Below, in pieces: positions 31,983 through 34,916 of a stretch of DNA of 34,916 nucleotides. A program made the position numbers and the translations under genes. The notes beneath the pieces were generated by a model that was given only the letters and a program-made list of their open reading frames with translations, was not told where the DNA came from and did not search any database. Position 1 is the stretch's first letter. The number at the start of each line of letters is the position of its first letter. Source of the DNA: Thermoplasmatales archaeon UBA509 (GTDB lineage: Archaea; Thermoplasmatota; Thermoplasmata; Thermoplasmatales; Thermoplasmataceae); assembly GCA_002498845.1 (NCBI GenBank), contig DAJC01000058.1:1-34916 (forward strand), given 5' to 3'.

Positions 31983-33599
31983 ATGCCGAATGAAAAAAAG
32001 GAAAATATGATTGAGAAAATAATGAACGAACCCCAGCCCATACCACGTAAGGTTCCAGATTACATGAGATCCAAGGGTGGCGGCTGGTTCTGGACCGGCG
32101 CAATGGTTATGTTTGCGTTTCTCTATGAAGTTATCACCGGTCTCATTCTGCTGCTTTACTATGAGCCGTCAAACGCTTATGCAAGCACAGAGGCTTTTCT
32201 TTCCAGCACGCCATTTGGTTCGTTCATCTTGACAACCCATCTTTATGGCGCTTATGCCATGGTGGTTCTGGTCTATATACACCTTCTGAGGAATCTTTAT
32301 GAAGGCGCCTACAAGCATCCACGTGAAAGCCAGTGGCTGACAGGCGTTCTCCTTCTGGTGACAACACTTGGTGCTGGGTTCTTCGGCTATTCAATGAGCG
32401 GAGATGTGCTTTCGGCAGATGCCACAGATGTTGGTCGAGGTATAGCAGGAGGATTTCCGGTGATTGGTAACTGGATTCTTGGAATCTTTTTCGGAAACGG
32501 TACTCAACTTTCTCTGTTTTCACGAATGCTCGCCTGGCACATAATTCTCGTGGCTGTTATTGGTCTTCTGTTTGCTGTGCATTTCTTCATGGCAGAATAC
32601 AACACCATCATGCCAAAGAGGGAAGAATCGGGCTATAAGGCTCCGGCAATTGATCATGATGATGGAAGCTACAAACCATGGTATCCTTACAATCTTGTGT
32701 ATATGATTCAACTGATGCTTCTGACATTCGGGATTATAATAATAGTTCCATCCATTCTGGCATTGCTTCCCGGCGTTCCACCACTGTTCTCGCCATTCCC
32801 CCAGGTATCTCCAACCAGCCCCCTTGCAGCAAGTGTCCCGGCATATCCACCATGGTTCCTGCTGTTTGTTTACAAGGAGCTTGACTTCCAGTTTGCGCAG
32901 TCCTTAACACCATTCTGGGCCACAGTGATATTTGCAGGAATGCCCCTGGTTTATCTCCTGATTCTACCATATGTGGATAAAAGCAGTTCACTTAAAATGA
33001 GGGACAGGCCCATAACAGTATCCTTTGCGATTCTTGGCACGATTTACCTCGCCAGTCTTTCACTCTGGGGAGCACTTACTCCCGGTATTGCAATAGCAAA
33101 CTGGAAGGTTGCGCTGTTCTTCTTCCTGCCAGGCATTGCAATAATCTCACTCACCTGGGTTATAGCAGATGCAATGAAAAAAGAGAAGATTCATGTAAGG
33201 AATGCTCCGTGGGCATTTGCAACAATGGCCATAATGGCAGTTTCCGCATTTGGATCTGGTATGCTCATACTTGCAGACATCAGGGCGCCATCATTACTGT
33301 ACACCATCTCAATGATACTCACACTGATGGTAACAGCAATCTCAGCCGTAGTGGTGATCGCCATTTCAAGGGGCATATTTACTCAGCGTGCCGATGTTTA
33401 CAAGCCCATGAGCAAGAATGCCTATACACTGGCGGGTTCTGGATTCACAGCATCAGCAATATTCATACTCTTCGAAATTTCAGTGATCAACCCTGACACC
33501 GTGTTCAAAACTTCGCTGTACGCAATTGGGCTGGGTGTCATATTGCTGATTGGCGGTGCAGTACTGAGAATGTACAGGGCTACCATTTACAATGAATGA
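31983..33599 (+). CDS. Cytochrome b of a bc1-like complex
   Basis: A 538-residue membrane protein. The four heme ligands are H86 and H100 in the second segment and H186 and H200 in the fourth, with the spacing of the cytochrome b family. The N-terminal b6-like half is fused to a C-terminal half with further segments. At the quinol-oxidising site the family motif PEWY is PPWF here (residues 289-292), lacking the acidic residue. The Shine-Dalgarno GAGGTG overlaps the stop of the Rieske gene, so translation is coupled. The protein is longer than a standard cytochrome b (about 380-430), with extra C-terminal helices as in archaeal SoxC/SoxN types. Confidence 0.93.
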   Translation: MPNEKKENMIEKIMNEPQPIPRKVPDYMRSKGGGWFWTGAMVMFAFLYEVITGLILLLYYEPSNAYASTEAFLSSTPFGSFILTTHLYGAYAMVVLVYIHLLRNLYEGAYKHPRESQWLTGVLLLVTTLGAGFFGYSMSGDVLSADATDVGRGIAGGFPVIGNWILGIFFGNGTQLSLFSRMLAWHIILVAVIGLLFAVHFFMAEYNTIMPKREESGYKAPAIDHDDGSYKPWYPYNLVYMIQLMLLTFGIIIIVPSILALLPGVPPLFSPFPQVSPTSPLAASVPAYPPWFLLFVYKELDFQFAQSLTPFWATVIFAGMPLVYLLILPYVDKSSSLKMRDRPITVSFAILGTIYLASLSLWGALTPGIAIANWKVALFFFLPGIAIISLTWVIADAMKKEKIHVRNAPWAFATMAIMAVSAFGSGMLILADIRAPSLLYTISMILTLMVTAISAVVVIAISRGIFTQRADVYKPMSKNAYTLAGSGFTASAIFILFEISVINPDTVFKTSLYAIGLGVILLIGGAVLRMYRATIYNE

Positions 33600-33635
33600 T
33601 AGCCTAAATAACCCACTTTTTATTTTTGGTAGCAT

Positions 33636-34916
33636 ATGTTGAATCAGACAAAAACGCTGGAGGCACTGGCATTCTCCCTGAGCTTTATCCTATTTTTTAT
33701 CTCAATACTTATGGCCTATGAACTGGGTGACCTTGTTATTGATACTGCTGCAGTTAGTTCTATGGCAATAATCGTCACAATAATGGTACTTTTCTATGCT
33801 CTGCAGCCTGTCTTCATGAAATACTGGCACCCACTTCAGCTTTACCTGGCTTCCTTCACACTTACCTTCCTTTTATTCCTTACTGTTGCGTTTGCAGCTT
33901 TTCCACAGTTCTTCATGCTTGTATCCTCCTTGGGGCTATTTCTGATTTACTATGTACTTTCCATCAGGGACACAGGAGACCTTAAGGTCAGGGTTCCTAC
34001 TTTTTTCATCACGCTGGCTCTTATGGCCATAATAGGGAGTATTGTGGGACCGGCAAATCAGCCTCCTGGATTTCCTGTAACAATTGAGAGTACAGCTGCC
34101 ATGTTCGTATTCATCGGCCTCAAGGTTCCGCTTCTTGAAAAGTTTGGCATAACTGTTCTTTCAACAAAGATCAACATGATACTCAGCCCGGTGGAACTTG
34201 TTCTCTTCTTTGGAATAGCGGCACTGGTTTCGGAGAATTATCACGAGATAATAACATACCTGACCGGTCATAAGTCGTTCTCCAACAGACTGGGGGTTGC
34301 TGTATACGGGTTGACAGGGGCACTCAGCTGCCAGTGCGAGAGTTTTATTGCTCTCCTTCCGGCTGTGAGCATACTCCTGATCGATGAAATTCTTGTTCCC
34401 ATGATCTTTGTAAGTGCTGCCCTCCTGGCTGGCACGTATTTACTTGTCTCAAGGCTCTACAGGAGGAAACATTACGTAGCTTTTTTCATGCCGGACATGT
34501 GGAAAGGCGTGAAAACATTGAAGATTGTATTTGTCGCCTTCATACTGGTTTCCGTGCCAGTGGTTTTCACAATCGGTATCTACTATTCCTGGCAGAGATA
34601 CGCGTTATTTTTCTTCCTTTCCAATATGTTGATGGTACTTGTTGGCTATGTATTCATGGTTGAGCTTTTCCGCATAATCCCTTACGGCAAATCTTCCAGA
34701 TGGATCAGTTCTGGAATGGCATTTCTTGGAACATTTATCCCTGTTGTCTGGTTCCTGCCGTTCATGACGGAGGCAGCTTACCATTCACCCTCAATTTTCG
34801 GTGTAATGACCATTTCAGGATTCGCCGGTGGAGTACTTCTGGGTACCGCATATTCAATGCTGGATAGAAATGACAGGTATGTGTTCAACGAATACATAAC
34901 AGTTATATTCAGCCTG
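33636..34916 (+). CDS. Large polytopic membrane protein, partial at the right edge
   Basis: From ATG 33636 the frame stays open through the last base, 427 codons, with no stop in view. The product is very hydrophobic, with about 11 or more membrane segments. In the middle is G-A-L-S-C-Q-C-E-S-F-I-A-L-L-P (codons around 34321-34365), where C-x-C-E lies at the edge of a helix. I do not recognise the family. It follows cytochrome b by 36 bases in the same direction, so it is probably a component or assembly factor of the respiratory complex. TTTTTATTTT lies 10-19 bases upstream, too close for a normal TATA box, so read-through from cytochrome b is likelier. Confidence 0.72.
   Translation, partial: MLNQTKTLEALAFSLSFILFFISILMAYELGDLVIDTAAVSSMAIIVTIMVLFYALQPVFMKYWHPLQLYLASFTLTFLLFLTVAFAAFPQFFMLVSSLGLFLIYYVLSIRDTGDLKVRVPTFFITLALMAIIGSIVGPANQPPGFPVTIESTAAMFVFIGLKVPLLEKFGITVLSTKINMILSPVELVLFFGIAALVSENYHEIITYLTGHKSFSNRLGVAVYGLTGALSCQCESFIALLPAVSILLIDEILVPMIFVSAALLAGTYLLVSRLYRRKHYVAFFMPDMWKGVKTLKIVFVAFILVSVPVVFTIGIYYSWQRYALFFFLSNMLMVLVGYVFMVELFRIIPYGKSSRWISSGMAFLGTFIPVVWFLPFMTEAAYHSPSIFGVMTISGFAGGVLLGTAYSMLDRNDRYVFNEYITVIFSL

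Noticed and set aside
1..34916. CRISPR array
   Set aside because: No regularly spaced direct repeats seen anywhere in the window.

Overview
The window looks like a chromosomal segment from a moderately A+T-rich archaeon of the order Thermoplasmatales (Thermoplasma / Ferroplasma / Cuniculiplasma relatives). The reasons are: an aldehyde dehydrogenase that I recognise as very like the Thermoplasma glyceraldehyde dehydrogenase; a tetraether-lipid synthase homologue; a Rieske/cytochrome b gene pair of the acidophile type; pyruvoyl-dependent arginine decarboxylase; GTP-type PEP carboxykinase; a single-OB-fold SSB; archease; and many genes whose start codon lies about 23-30 bases downstream of a TATA box (leaderless transcripts). 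Identities rest on reading motifs by eye; no database search was possible.

Layout. (1) 1-4000 is an accessory island. It has a possible insertion-sequence end at the left edge, a tightly coupled three-gene operon that fits an ABC-three-component (ABC-3C) conflict/defence system (254-3156), and a decayed tyrosine integrase with a C-terminal zinc ribbon (3294 to about 3960). (2) 4095-9374 holds a B12-binding radical SAM enzyme (candidate GDGT ring synthase), a small DUF2175-like zinc protein, a DEAD-box RNA helicase and PEP carboxykinase. (3) 9686-13598 holds tRNA-Pro(CGG), a methyltransferase, an MFS exporter followed by a signal-less metal/cobalamin-binding-type protein, and SSB. (4) 13621-18411 has the minus-strand group truA - MFS - DNA ligase, and a divergent short geranylgeranyl-reductase-like flavoprotein. 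(5) 18404-26129, all minus strand, holds an aldolase/SDR fusion, leuS, pdaD, archease and the tetraether synthase. (6) 26130-28289 holds a structured intergenic segment (candidate small RNA), tRNA-Gly(GCC) and the aldehyde dehydrogenase. (7) 28406 to the right edge holds a GT-C-like membrane protein and a respiratory cluster: cupredoxin, Rieske protein, cytochrome b, and a large membrane protein running off the window.

Themes. Membrane lipid chemistry recurs, with the candidate ring synthase, a GGR-like reductase and Tes all in one window. The right end encodes a bc1-like complex with an atypical copper protein and an altered quinol-site motif. The left end is the most likely place for a poorly characterised system: the ABC-3C operon beside an integrase remnant, in DNA visibly richer in A+T than the rest.
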